A stretch of DNA of 64,000 nt. Source: Sipunculus nudus. Lineage: Eukaryota; Annelida; Sipuncula; Golfingiida; Sipunculidae. The position numbers were made by a program, and so were the translations under genes. The stretch covers positions 33,430,676 through 33,494,675 of the forward strand of contig CM049311.1 in NCBI GenBank assembly GCA_026874595.1. Reading direction: 5' to 3'. This document shows positions 1 to 11,300 of the stretch, piece by piece; the first letter of the stretch is position 1; every line of letters begins with the position of its first letter. Under the pieces are notes generated by a model, which made no database searches, was not told where the DNA came from, and was given only the letters and a program-made list of their open reading frames with translations.

Positions 1-29
1 TTATTTATTAAAGATGGATTGTACACATA

Positions 30-235
30 GTTAAATTTACTTATGCAAGCGCTTTCCATGGCCAGATAGTGGCGCTAGAGATAGAGGAAACCTGATGACT
101 CTGAGAAAACCACCACCGACCCTTGACTGGCAAAGACAACTCATTATCATAGCCAAGCCAGGAGTCAAACCCGGATCACCAGGGGGACAGCCCCTAAAGA
201 GAAGCGTATTTTCACTCAACTGATGTTAGTTTCTG
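30..235 (-). mobile_element. tRNA-derived SINE, copy shared by the channel duplications (upstream of copy 1)
   Basis: Read on the minus strand, this holds a degenerate RNA polymerase III B-box-like stretch (GGGTTTGACTCC) and then a body with a GGTCGGTGGTGGTTTTCTC-type core, a GGTTTCCTC block and a CCATGGAAAG block. The same body recurs at 29625-29830, 49655-49880, 45478-45680 and, inverted, at 49905-50112. This design (tRNA head plus a conserved central domain) is typical of invertebrate SINEs. The copy is old and diverged. Its place relative to the downstream channel exon matches the copies next to channel copies 2 and 3, so the insertion predates the duplications. Confidence 0.7.
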
Positions 236-240
236 TTTGC

Positions 241-988
241 AGTTAAACAGACGGACAAAATACGGATCCCGATGAAATAACTATACAAGCAAGAAGTGCG
301 TCATCGGTTTATTCTCAAAGAAATACAGATGGATGACAAATTTGAAGATTTTACTTCAAACACAAGTCTACATGGTATCAGGGTAGTCGGAGACAGGTCG
401 GCATCCCGCGCTAGAAGGTGAGATGGCTTTTTCCTGCTACATCGGAATCTTTATGCATTTCCACCTCCGATATTACAAGACTTGTCAAATAACTCTTAAC
501 TTTACACGTTTCTATTATTTTAACACGTTTAACCCACTACCAAGACAACCACTATGAACCACTGACTCCTAGAACTCTCCAATTCGCTGCATTTTTTTAG
601 GTCAAACGAACGTATTTATTAATTTGTTCACAGCTTGCACTAACCATTCTCATTCTGCTAAAACATACAGTTTCTGGAGCAACTGAAATGAAACTCTAAT
701 GAGATGTCACATGTATTTCAAATATTAATTTTTTTTCCGAAACATAAAATTACTCTTTGTACTCGAAGGTTAATTAAATTTACCTTAGACAGTTTATCAT
801 TTGATTATTACGTGAATAGGCTCAAGCTGATGTTAATTTCTAGAGTTGGCAGGGTTGGATCCAGATTTGGTTACAGGGATAATAGTCAATTACTCTATCG
901 TAAATCATGGAATATATATTTTTAACGCATGTAGGCTTTATCAAGGATTGGGTCCCAGCGACCCCCTTAAGAAATTCCGGATCCGGTC
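241..988. other. Duplicated 5' flank of DEG/ENaC copy 1; no gene seen
   Basis: No convincing coding sequence. Segments match the inverted flanks of copies 2 and 3. The stretch around 401-426 matches 29449-29475 (minus strand) and 49584-49610 (minus strand), and 835-875 matches 49142-49195 (minus strand). It may contain the promoter or the missing first exon of the channel, but I could not recognise either. Confidence 0.6.
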
Positions 989-1601
989 CTGGGCCTATGT
1001 GATCAAAGTTCTCGCAAGGGTATTTGCGGCAAAAACCTTTCGCAAACTTCTCGCAGACGTTTTGGATGTGATCAAAACTTTCGCAAACTCACTATAAGGC
1101 GCAGGCGCTCGTAAATTTGCGAATTTCAGAAACCTCTCGCAGCGGCCCTCGCAGCCTCTTTTGGCCCTGTTCTTAAAGAATAGAGGCGAGACTATATATA
1201 TTAAATATTAAATATGGCTAAACACTTTTTTTCACGTGTGTGGTCCTTCTCTTACAAAATCGGCATCCTTTGTGGATACACACTTTTGAATATCTAAATA
1301 GAGATTTCACAGTAAGTAAAAAATGCATATTTCATGAAAAATATCTTATATTTACTGCCTAGAAATAAATTGTTCAATTTTTAAAAGAAAATTTATTAAT
1401 CTTGTCTAAGAACTGAGTTTCCATTTTAATGATGTCAATAAATGTATATAGGTTTATAAAATAATATATATAATACATAAATTATATATCATTTACATTA
1501 TTAAATTATATATTAATAGAATTCCGTGAGCTGAAAGAGCTGATTAATTCATCGGTGCTATCGATTCTATCGGTGGTTCTTTGCATGATTTATTGGAGAA
1601 T

Positions 1602-1658
1602 TTGCAAATAGAAAATATGCAAATTACAGAATATGCAAATATACAGAAATATGCAAAT
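1602..1658. promoter_or_regulatory. Cluster of four octamer (ATGCAAAT-like) motifs
   Basis: One TTGCAAAT (1602-1609) and three exact ATGCAAAT (1617-1624, 1633-1640, 1651-1658) lie 15-18 bases apart. ATGCAAAT is the classical POU/Oct binding octamer. The array may equally be a short degenerate tandem repeat inside the foldback element, so regulatory function is inference only. Confidence 0.3.
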
Positions 1659-1935
1659 TATGGATACGTTGGATCGGCCTTGGAAAACGCAGCAAGAGGT
1701 TCAACGTCCCTCCTTCTTCCCTCCCTCCTATCCTTTAAGAAAATAATCGTCATATGTCACTTTAACGTCAGGGATTATTCTTAAGTCGCAGCTTAGCGCG
1801 CTTTTGATTTCCGTATTTTCCTGGCCCCGTTGCTTTGATCCCTGAAATCCAGTCTTAAATAATTACATATCATTTTTGTTACCTTCATCTTTACATATAC
1901 AGTGCAGCCTTAACCCTTGGGCCTAAAGACATTAA

Positions 1936-1940
<5 letters not shown>

Positions 1941-1994
<54 letters not shown>
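1941..1994. repeat. (TA)n microsatellite
   Basis: Uninterrupted alternating A/T, about 54 bases, inside the foldback element. Small ORFs here that read as alternating Ile-Tyr are artefacts of the repeat. Confidence 0.95.
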
Positions 1995-1997
<3 letters not shown>

Positions 1998-2361
1998 TAT
2001 AAGGCAGATTCGGAATTTAACGGGGAAAATTGTACATGAAGATCCGTCGAGACGTAAAATCAAACAATTAATACATATACCACTTTTGAACATATTCCTG
2101 TCTGCTGTGTATGACACAAGCGTATCCATAAAGTCAATAAAACGAGGGTTACGAGTGTTCGCAAAAGCTGATTAATCGCAAAATTGCGAGAGACGTGCGA
2201 GAGGTTTTCAGCACCGCAAATCCCCTCGCAATCGCAAATTTGCGAAACTTTCGATCACATAGGCCCTGGTTGTTGTAGGAGTAAAATAAATTTCAAAAGA
2301 TTATTATTAATATTTTACATGAAAGAAACATTCAGAGTAAGGACATTGATAAATCTACAGA

Positions 2362-2889
2362 CTGATCTGGGGTATCCTGTTGGCAGCCGGACTCGGAATT
2401 TTTTTCTACAAAGGAACACTTTTGACTCTGAGAACAATAAACCCGAATGTTCAAACCGGAATAGTTAGAATATCTGGACTGAAAAATCTGAAGCTTCCGG
2501 CCATTACGATTTGTAACATGAATATATACAGAAAGTCCTATCTGGATCAACATCCAGAATTGAAAAACACTTTACTTAATCTGTTGGATGTGGCAGCAGA
2601 AAACCCCGTGGTTGCAAACATAAGTATCCGAGCGCACATCAAAGAGGCCTCTCACCAAATAGATGAGATGGTACCGTTATACAGGTTCAACAACAAAGTG
2701 AACGACGACACCTCCAAGTTCATTGGTGTACAGACAGGCCGGGGGTACTGTTACACTTTTAACTCCAACAAATCTGATATCTTGTATTCTTCACTTCCTG
2801 GTGAGGTGTACGGGATTCGCATGATCCTGAATGTTCAGTACAAGAAACATTGTTTTCATGATGTTACACCCGGAACATCAGGCTTCAAG
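2362..2889 (+). CDS. Channel copy 1, exon A (TM1 end and start of ectodomain)
   Basis: Encodes residues 1-176: the hydrophobic TM1 end, the LPAITICNMNIYRKS motif, then the finger/palm start with GYCYTFNS and a GIRMILNVQY strand typical of the family. Donor GTGGAA at 2890. The 5' border is uncertain: the start given is the first codon after the CTACAG at 2355-2360 that stays in frame. Upstream in-frame codons include stops, unlike copies 2 and 3, where the exon extends about 25 bases further. Confidence 0.85.
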
Positions 2890-5800
2890 GTGGAAGATTC
2901 TCTTTTTATTTTATACACTGAACAATTCATTAGTTTCAGATTTTATGTTCAAATTAATTCACAACGAAATTCCATTTCTCCGGATTTTATTTTAGGATTT
3001 CTACATTGTAATACATTTTTATTGGTTTATTGGATTTATATGCAGTAATACCTATTTTGACGGATATTGTATTGTCACTTTTATAAACTAAACCCCGATT
3101 TAAACTTTCGGAATTTTTGCTCTAAGATATAATATGTCCATGTATTTCAACCATTTCTGGATATTAAGTTTAAGGCCAGTCTCGGATTTTGGGATATAAA
3201 TGCGGAAAAATATAAAATTATAATACCAATACAAACGTATAGCAAATAGGCTGATATTCAATAACATTTAAAAGAGGTAAGCATTTACTTTTTGTTTGCA
3301 TTTAGACTTTTCCACGTAACGTAACTGTTGTTTCTGAACGTTTGTAGGTATTAATACACGACTCCGCCTCAGAGAAGAATGAATGTTCTTCAATCTTTCT
3401 ACTTTTTCAGGTTTTACTGCATGAAGCCGACGAGGTCCCGATTATGTCAATGCAGGGGTTTGCAGTCTCACCAGGTGAAGAGACCTTTGTCTCAATCCAG
3501 AAAGTTAAGGTGTGAATGTACAAACGCAGGCATACAGAAATATTGATACATCACGATCAAATTATGAAACACATTTATACCTCGATATTTAATAAACAAC
3601 AGTAAGTAAGCACTGTTGATAAATCGCTGTATTTTTATGGTACAATCAGAATTTCGTCAGGGATCTCCGGCAATGTGAAATGTTGAAGCTAGGTGTCGCA
3701 TGACTCAATTTTGTGAATTTTTTTTGAATTTTCAGCCAATGTATCAAAGCCATATCTAATAGGATATCTCCCTTCTTGCGTTGAATCAAAGGAAGGTTAC
3801 TTTTTGGGGAATCTTCTTTTTACTGGTCATGAATGATATCCCTGATTGGTTCCATACAGCAAATACTTTACTCACTTTCTTTTTGACACAAGGGAAGTCA
3901 GCGTTGTATTGGTCAGTGCAATATAGACCTTCTTGACCCCGCATCATAGAAACCCAATAGTTCAATGAATATAATAAGAGTAGTTTTTTTTAGGTTCACT
4001 CAACTGTCCACGAAAACAAAATACGACCCGCATTCATTTATAATAGACTGCAGATGGGTACTGGGGAGTCATTATCTCTGCCTTTGGTAAACAGACGTTC
4101 CCAGTGTCGGACCATAATTTTGGCTTAATTCAAGTTAAAACATTAGAAAATCTTGTTTTACCTTTTGATATATTAACGCAAATAATAAGTCTGACGGCTT
4201 AAATGTGTCCTCTATTATTCCAAGCATCATTCATTAAAAACAGCAGTTAGGTTGAGAGTTTCCGGTACTGGTCTTCATTGGAGCGCTACTTCGGTTTTAT
4301 TGTGTATTATTTAATTTTGTCTCGTTGGATTTGACTGGTATTTTCCCGAGAAAACATTAACCGTGAAACAGCTACCGATACGGCCTGGTAGAACAAGTTC
4401 TTACTCGACGAAATGTCCCACTTAGGCGACTCTATAGGCGACTACAGGCGACCAGGCTGTCCCCTCATGGTCACCGAAAAATAGACGACACTTCCTCCGC
4501 TACGACAAGAGTCCACGACAAGCTACAACAAGTTCACGACTATCTGACGACAAGCTGCCGACAACCGGCATCACAATCGCCACGACAAAGGACAATCACC
4601 TACGACAACCTACGTCCCCATCTACGACAACTTACGACTACACTGGCGACAACCTACGACACAAGAATTCATGCTACGTCAAACCGCGACAAGTTTCGTC
4701 GAACTTGTGCTATGTGAGGAGCAGAAGACAAGGATGGGCCCTGTATCAAGCACACTAGCCAACGACAGGACCTACGACAACCCACGTCACCTGGCTACAG
4801 CCCACGACATCATCTACGACAACCCGTGTCCCCTGGCGACAGCCTACGACAACACCTACGCCAGTAGAAGACAGGCTATGCTCACTGGCGTCAAAAAAGC
4901 TGGCGCCTGAGAATTTTGAACATGTTGAAAAACCAGCGGCGACCGGTAAGAGGCCACGCGTCTTTGGGCGGCTTCGGGCGACTACAAGCGACTACAGGCA
5001 ACCATACAGGCGACCCCCCCCCCCCTGGTGACCATGAGGCGACAGCATGGGCGCCTGTAGCCACCTGTAGAGTCGCCCAATTGGGACAGCTCCAAAAGTT
5101 ATCTAAGATAAAGTGTAGTCCTGGCGCTGCATTGTCAAGTCAAATCTTATTCGATCTATGGCACAAAAAGCAGGTTGTATTGATCTTTTAAATCTCACGT
5201 TAAGATTCAGGTTTCTTTTATGTATCAATTATTAGCCCCTTTAGGAATCGGTGGCTTGTACTGGATGGTGAGTTAATTCCTTTATCAATACTTGGGTTAT
5301 GTTTTTGGGAGTGCCCTCTTTGAGGTAAGTCCGAGTGCAAAGCCATTTATTTCAATTTTTCTTTTTCCTTCTTTTTCTGTTCTGGTCGTATTAGCGGTCG
5401 ATCTCCTATACGGATGATTAGAAAATGCCTTTTGGTACAGTAATAACCATGAGTAACAGATTTTCACCTAACATTTATTTATGGCATTGATCTTATTTCA
5501 AAAATTATAGTTCGATCTTGAGATCGTTGCAGTAAGGGTAACTGATCCTGACCCATTCGATATAGCAGATAATTATGGCAAGGATATGTATTTTAAATCG
5601 CAAGCGATTGTTGCCTAAAACGAATTTTACAATAAACATTTATTTTTCATGGATTATACAAATAATTTGTACAGCCTTTCAAGGCACGCGCCATTGGTTC
5701 AGCAGATGACGTTCGGTAGTCTGAGGGTGGAGGAAAAATTATCCCTTATTTCTACCAATGTTAAGGCTACCTCTCCATTACCGTTGGTTAACCAAAAATT

Positions 5801-6354
5801 ATAGCATTTTTTATGCCTATTCTAAACGAAAGAAGGTTTGTCTTCTCACTTATCACTAATTTGTTTTTGCAGTACGCTTTAGAGAAATCAATGGATTGCC
5901 ATGACATCCAGGGCGGAGAGTTTCTGAATCCTTTGCAGTACTTCCCGCATTACAGCAAACTGGCCTGTCAGGAGGAGTGTCTGATCAAGTACATGGAGAA
6001 TTCTTGTGGCTGTAGCCATCCTATTTATATAGGTGAATCTGTATAATCTTTACATAATAGACATCAGATAATTGCAGTTACATCTGAAATGATAACCAAG
6101 TGTTAAGGATAACTCCGGAAGTGTAAGTGTTGATGTAAGGTATTTGACGTAACCACCACAGCCCATATGCTGCGCCCGTTTAACCTAATTATGGTAATAG
6201 CCACCAAAACGCTCCTACACAGAAGGCCTTCAACGTCCATGTTTGTGAGAGCTCTTTACAAGACAATAATGAAGTAACAAAGGTCAATGACGTACGTATG
6301 ACTTCGCATTGACTGACATCATCAACTGGAACCGCTATATATCTCTGTTCTTCA

Positions 6355-6393
<39 letters not shown>

Positions 6394-9300
6394 TGCAGTC
6401 AACTGTCATGCCATATTTTAGATTATTTGTCTCAATCGAATTACGTATGGTTCCTGCGATCTTTGGCTGGAACTTTTATTCCGTGTTCTTTGTATTAAAA
6501 ATATCCCGGAAAACATGCTGACATGGGTACTGCGACAATTTACTCGTGTTTTACTTTGGAGAGTCGCCCAAATTGTGCAAATTTTGCGCTTGTCGGATGT
6601 TTGGCCGTTTATATTGCCAGCGGTACATTGATGGGTTGCTTGCAACTGCACTGCCCATTAGATTATACATTGAATGAATATTCGATTAAGGTCACTTAGA
6701 GTTTATGGATAGGTAAATTGGGCTTTAACATAGATTGTTTCTTAAGATAGTTTGTGACCGATAAAGGCTTTTAATGTAATAGTATAAATGACTACTTTTC
6801 TATATGCGGATATGTATATAATCATATATTTTTGTAAACAGGGGGCCTAAGGGAGTGTATTTACACTAAGGAATACAGATGTATAAAGACAGCAATGGGT
6901 AAGATAACTTCTTTTTTTTCCCTGTTTTATTACAAACAAATGTTATTAAAGGCAAACATGGTTACACAATACTTAGCTTTGTTAAGTATAACCCAGGTTA
7001 TAACAGAGCTATTTATGATAAAAATTACACTCAGGATATTGCTCTCGGTTATTTTTTTTTCTCAAGCGTTAGGTCTGTTTAAACGAAGACGCACAGGATG
7101 AACATGTTAGGGAAAAATACAGATATATGGATGCTTTGTAATAATGTGCAGACCATTCGTAAAGAGCTCAGGTATTTCCCCTGGTGAAATGTTTTCGCGC
7201 AGAATTAAATAAAACATTGGTAAATTGGGCTTTTGTAGGCAGTGGTTAGTAGAATGTAATGTGACCACTACTCAGAGATTATGATAATAATAACTTAATG
7301 TCTTTCCTCAACCTGTTTGGAAAATAATAAGAGAAGGCACAATGCTTGAAACTGAAACATATCGAAATTGTCAGTGGTCGAGTATGAATTGAACCACTTT
7401 TTAGTTTAGAGTGTAAGGTACAAAAACATAAACAGTTGCAATAACTTTTGCATTATCTCACTATGTTATTTCGTTTACATCTAAAGCAAAATGTTCCCCG
7501 CAAAACCATCCCGGTTCACAGACTTGCTGTCTCATAATCACCTGTTTTATACGTTACTGTGGTTTTGTGTAAGTATATGGAGTAAACACAGTCGCGTGTG
7601 TCTGTTAACCACAGAGAAGAAACATGAAACAAGAAGAAAACACTGATTTGAAGCATGAAAACTCTTGATATGTGAAACTTGTGTCACACCATCACGAATA
7701 ATTTATAGCTTATTATCACTCGTGTACAGGTGAAAGCAAGGCATTTTAGATCAAAATTTAGACAGGAATCCCAAAACTTCTAGGTGAAAATATCATATCT
7801 AATGTATGTTAAACTCACCTGATCTGTGAACAGGTTCTGTTTATATTTTGTTCAGCAAACTTTGCTCAAGATGACTCAGGGGTCGGATCATGTCAATGTC
7901 CTGAGGTCTGTGAGAAAACTGTATACAACACAAAGTTGTCGCACGCTTTGTATCCGGCATATTATGTCATGGACCAGTTTGTGAATTCTACCAACATGAC
8001 CATAACGGAACTACGGTAAAAACTTACTTTGAACGGCAAATAATAAACGTCATATTTAAGACTTTTCCTGTGGGAAAATATTGACTTAAACGGGTAGAAG
8101 ATTTTAATTCTGTATCCAAATTTAGATCCATCGTTATGCCGTTCGGCATTCCTGCAGTCCCCTGAAATAAAGCAATCCACAAGACGTTTCATTATTTCTT
8201 TTTTTTTTCAGCAGCAATAAAATGACTTTATTATCCGATTTATAGGCACAGGTGACAATTCGCAATACAGATATCAATTTGACGTGTACCTAATTTTCAA
8301 GGCTTATTATCTCTTCTCATCTTTTCCGTTTGACTGGGGTAGGGGATGTGGGAAGGGCCTTTTGATTGAGATAGAAATAAAATTTGTATTTGACTCACCT
8401 ATATGGTGTCACAGTGAAATGTGGAGGGAATGTATCAATGGTATGTCCGATGCAGGTTTTGAGAATTTAACATCTCTTCCGACACCTGACGCAATGATAC
8501 TCATTATGTCATTTGCCTTTCAAAACATAATTGCTGATGATCTTTGCGTATATTCGTTTACAGGGAGAACCTATCATTGCTGACTGTATATTATGAAGAA
8601 CTGGCGGAGAGCATTGTTACGCAGACATATAGTTATGACATCACCTTACTTGGAGGTAACAATTTTTCCTGATACAGGAAAACAACAAAATGTCACCCTG
8701 GACCATGTCACGATAAAGGCTAGCATAAAACAACGGGCCCTTAAAATACTTGTTAGTCCCACTACATGTGGCTGTGGCTACAGTGGTATAATAGTATGAC
8801 AAGTATAGCAGCGTGATTATGCAATATTTGAATAAATGTTTATTGTGATTTCGGCGTTTGTGCGCATGAGTGTGTCTCTTTCCCTTTATCTGAATAATCT
8901 GTATTTTTTATTTCTTGTTTTCAGTCGGAATGCTTAAAAGTTATTAGGTTATCCATTGACTAAAAGCTAAATTTGTGAACATAAGTTTTCAAAGTAAAAC
9001 CTTTGGTTTCAATGAATTTGTTATTGTTTGCCAAGGAAGAATTGAAACATATGTCACAGAATGGTTCAACGTCAACTAATAGAATTCATACTTTTAATTT
9101 AATTATTGGCAAAAAATATATTCAGGACACAGTAATAAAACTAAATATTGAAAGCAGTGTTAAAAGTGACAAACTCATATATACCAGGGTCGTTAGATAT
9201 ACATAAGCTGTAAAACGACAGAATGTTTCATTCTGAAACGTTTGCTCTCTCGCGCACAAGTGGTATAAAGAACTTACGATAAGTGGTGCAAAACATAAAC

Positions 9301-10493
9301 ATAAATATGTAACTTCATAAGTCCAGTGTCACACTCCCGAAAGAATGGTCTTCTAGATTCTTTTTAACGGAGAATTGGGACGGCTGAAGCTCACTTATAA
9401 ACTAAAAAAATGGGAAACACGCGTGTAACATAATTAAATGTAATGAAGTAAATGTAGCTTAAATTCTCTGGAGGGGACGTCCCCCACATAAGGTACACTA
9501 TCCATTGAATCCATATAAATACCCACAATCAAAGAGTCCTGTTTAATCCTGTAACGTTATGTTTACATAGTATATCGAACGTCTTATAGGAACAAGGCCG
9601 CTACTCATATGATCGTTGCGCACGTGACGACTTTTAATGTTCTCCTTGGGTACTGGTGGTTTAACACAGTACACACAATACACAAGCGCTTCTCACCGTC
9701 AAAAAAATCACAGGTGTTACACACGACAGTATCCGGTACGATACATCCAGTACCACGCACAACGATCAGCGTATTAATAGTCCTCTGGTCTGATTACTGG
9801 ACTCCAGTACGGTAGATTAACGTCGGCTATTTACAAGTTCCTCTGTAAACATAACTCACAAGTGTGTTAGTGAGCTACACTGGCAGCCCACAGACTATGA
9901 CACATAATACACAAGGAAAGTGTCCGTCTGCTGATCGGTTAACTGACAATTTTGGACCCTCTTCTGGACCGTAGTGCGGTTAGAGCCACTATTTAGCGTA
10001 CTGGCCTAAGAGATTGTTATTTTACACTGGTGTCCACAGTATTGATACAACCATGCCTACGTCACACATCCTGACGGCTTTTGACCTATCGCATTAAAAT
10101 ATTGTAATACCCTTTCAGTCATTGTATGAGAAAATCAACGTTGCATGTGCGTTGTCGTTGAAATCCATATTAGAGTGCTATTACAGAAAACGTTCTTGAC
10201 TAAGTCTGACAAGAACAATTTTCGCGGAATTAAGACTAACCTTAAACCAACATCAGATAAAACGCTTGCCTTCCCTAAAATCTACGATCCCTGGCTTATA
10301 TTGATACATCGATCTATAATGAATGTTAGATTGGTTTTACATGTGGAGCTGATTTGTTCCAGGTGACGTTGGTGGCTACATGGGTATGATGCTGGGTGCA
10401 AGCATACTGACCTGTCTGGAGATGGTGGAGTTCCTCATAATAACCTGCCGCACAGCTATATCTGGCAGGAAACTGCAAATCAGTTCAAATTAA
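2362..10493 (+). CDS. DEG/ENaC family sodium channel, copy 1 (seven exons; N-terminal exon not found)
   Basis: Spliced model: 2362-2889, 3411-3509, 5873-6032, 6842-6898, 7856-8015, 8564-8655, 10363-10493, giving 408 residues and a TAA stop. All six introns have GT..AG borders and compatible phases. Known family features seen: the end of TM1 (residues 1-18), the post-TM1 motif LPAITICNMNIYRKS (45-59), an extracellular domain with the YSKLACQEECL and CGCSHP cysteine motifs, a CQCPEVC segment, then LLGDVGGYMG and TM2 with the Gly-Ala-Ser selectivity filter (377-379). The product should be a trimeric, voltage-independent Na+ channel subunit in the plasma membrane, gated by protons, peptides or other ligands; the ligand cannot be told. 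The family is normally 500-650 residues, so about 40-80 N-terminal residues (cytoplasmic HG-motif exon) are missing here. It is the only one of three local copies without internal lesions. A 5-base deletion just before exon A leaves its 5' border unclear. Confidence 0.88.
3411..3509 (+). CDS. Channel copy 1, exon B
   Basis: 33 codons, phase 0 at both ends, after a TTTTTCAG acceptor and before a GTGTGA donor. Contains GFAVSPGEETFVSIQ, the counterpart of the family's G-F-x-V-x-P-G palm segment. Same-length exons occur in copies 2 and 3. Confidence 0.88.
4414..5088. mobile_element. Foldback/MITE-like element rich in CGAC motifs
   Basis: About 65-base inverted ends: TGTCCCACTTAGGCGACTC at the left (4414-4432) pairs with the reverse complement of the segment ending at 5088, and the match continues through GGTCACC/GGTGACC at 4469-4475 and 5028-5034. 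The interior is a patchwork of TACGACAACCTACG-like and GGCGACTACAGG-like motifs, so most of the element is degenerate short subrepeats. No transposase and no obvious target duplication. It lies in the intron between exons B and C of channel copy 1 and contains a 10-base C run near 5017. Confidence 0.7.
5690..5745 (-). mobile_element. Truncated SINE 3' fragment
   Basis: Matches the 3' half of the inverted SINE at 49920-49985: a GCACGCGCCATTGGTTCAGC-like block, then TCGGTAGTC and GGGTGGAGGAAA. Only about 56 bases are recognisable. Confidence 0.5.
5873..6032 (+). CDS. Channel copy 1, exon C (cysteine-rich)
   Basis: Acceptor TTTTTGCAG, donor GTGAAT. Encodes MDC, then YFPHYSKLACQEECL and ENSCGCSHP, the classic DEG/ENaC Y-S-x-x-x-C-x-x-E-C and C-G-C-x-x-P cysteine pattern. 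Confidence 0.92.
6357..6389. repeat. (TA)n microsatellite
   Basis: About 33 alternating A/T bases in the intron between exons C and D of channel copy 1. Confidence 0.9.
6842..6898 (+). CDS. Channel copy 1, exon D (57 bases)
   Basis: Short exon between AAACAG and GTAAGA encoding GLRECIYTKEYRCIKTAM, with the two cysteines expected between the C-G-C-x-x-P motif and the next cysteine cluster. Too short to be found as an ORF; identified by phase fit and by alignment with copies 2 and 3. Confidence 0.85.
7856..8015 (+). CDS. Channel copy 1, exon E
   Basis: Acceptor TTGTTCAG, donor GTAAAA. Encodes DDSGVGSCQCPEVCEK and HALYPAYYVMDQFVN, matching the family C-x-C-P-x-x-C segment and the S-x-A-x-x-P segment before the second palm strands. 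Open throughout. Confidence 0.88.
8564..8655 (+). CDS. Channel copy 1, exon F
   Basis: Acceptor TTTACAG, donor GTAACA. Encodes NLSLLTVYYEELAE and YSYDITLLG, the palm strand (V-Y-Y-E-E-L) just before TM2. Confidence 0.9.
10363..10493 (+). CDS. Channel copy 1, exon G (TM2 and C-terminus)
   Basis: Acceptor GTTCCAG. Encodes GDVGGYMGMMLGASILTCLE, then a hydrophobic EFLIITC and a 16-residue cytoplasmic tail ending at TAA 10491-10493. The G-A-S selectivity filter and following glutamate are as expected for a working pore. Confidence 0.93.
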
Positions 10494-11300
10494 AACCTTC
10501 TTCTGACAAGAACAGTGCTATGAAGAAAATATATGTTTGTAGCAAAAGGACTATCTGGATTTCCCATTGATTCACCTGCTCAGTTGCTGGCCCTAATATC
10601 TATGAATGGAACGGTTTCCTCGTCGCCCTGTGTAACCATGGTATATAATCATTTTTATTAAAAATTATCATGATGATGTGGAGTACTTTAAAAGTATTAT
10701 ATTGCTCTTTTTGTGATACCCTAAAGATCCACAGAATTCCATCCAAGTCCATTCACTTTTTCTTGGGTAAATTTGTTATAGACAAACGAACCAATGGCAA
10801 AAGGGGAAAAACAGATACTTTCGTGGCGGGACTTGATGCTTAATGCTGATGATGCTTGTTTTACCAACATTAGTATCAGATTTGACCACACGATGGAATT
10901 GCTAAGTTGCGGGGTACGCATGCTCGGCATAGGCCTTCATGGGTCACCATAAGTCTTATATTTATATTCCTATATTCAGAATATTTTTCGTGGTATTAAC
11001 TAAGCCGTAAGAAATCCTTGTGGTCTCTGATAAGGTTGGTGGAACATTAGTATGCTTTTGTGGTGCTTAGACTGCTCTAGGTTGTCCTCGGTTTTATTCA
11101 GGAAGAAGCCGGTAATATCGCGGACAGGTTTACGGACCACTAAAAATTACATCAAGGTGAAAATTGTCCAAAGTCAAGAGTTAAACTGTTCTTCAAACTA
11201 CCGCAAGAACACTTCAAACTTATATTCCATTTTCTGTTCAAATACCTCCTAATTACATTTCCAAGTGTATGCTTTTTTCACTTCATCTATTTGCTCATAT
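10494..11300 (+). other. 3' UTR/flank of channel copy 1, conserved with copy 2
   Basis: No further coding sequence. Blocks match the downstream flank of copy 2 in the same gene-relative order: 10585-10640 with 22850-22915 (minus strand), 10890-10925 with 22555-22625, and 11065-11150 with 22330-22420. The duplicated unit therefore extends at least about 650 bases past the stop codon. Confidence 0.65.

Larger units (their letters stand above)
989..2268. mobile_element. Foldback/MITE-like element built of TCGCAA/TTGCGA subrepeats
   Basis: Left end 989-1170 and right end about 2145-2268 are imperfect inverted repeats. The outermost matching block is GGGCCTATGTGATC (991-1004), with its reverse complement at 2253-2266. 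Both arms are dense in the motif TCGCAA or TTCGCAAA, which looks like a degenerate internal subrepeat. Ends of the form CWGGGCC recall hAT-type termini, but I see no clear 8-bp target duplication, so the superfamily is unassigned. The middle is AT-rich with a long (TA)n run and no transposase. The right end lies about 90 bases upstream of channel exon A, and copies 2 and 3 show no such element there, so it probably inserted after the duplication. Confidence 0.65.
2890..10362 (+). other. Introns of channel copy 1
   Basis: Six introns: 2890-3410, 3510-5872, 6033-6841, 6899-7855, 8016-8563 and 8656-10362. They contain the foldback element at 4414-5088, a SINE fragment at 5690-5745 and a (TA)n run at 6357-6389. 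In the last intron, about 9600-10060 shows two weakly similar blocks (the CACAATACACAAG and ATAATACACAAGG areas), probably a decayed tandem duplication. I see no other gene inside them. Confidence 0.7.

Noticed and set aside
1932-2129. ORFs reading long Ile-Tyr repeats here and at 21.9, 31.7, 32.0, 55.4 and 56.1 kb
   Set aside because: Direct translations of (TA)n microsatellites; no coding meaning.
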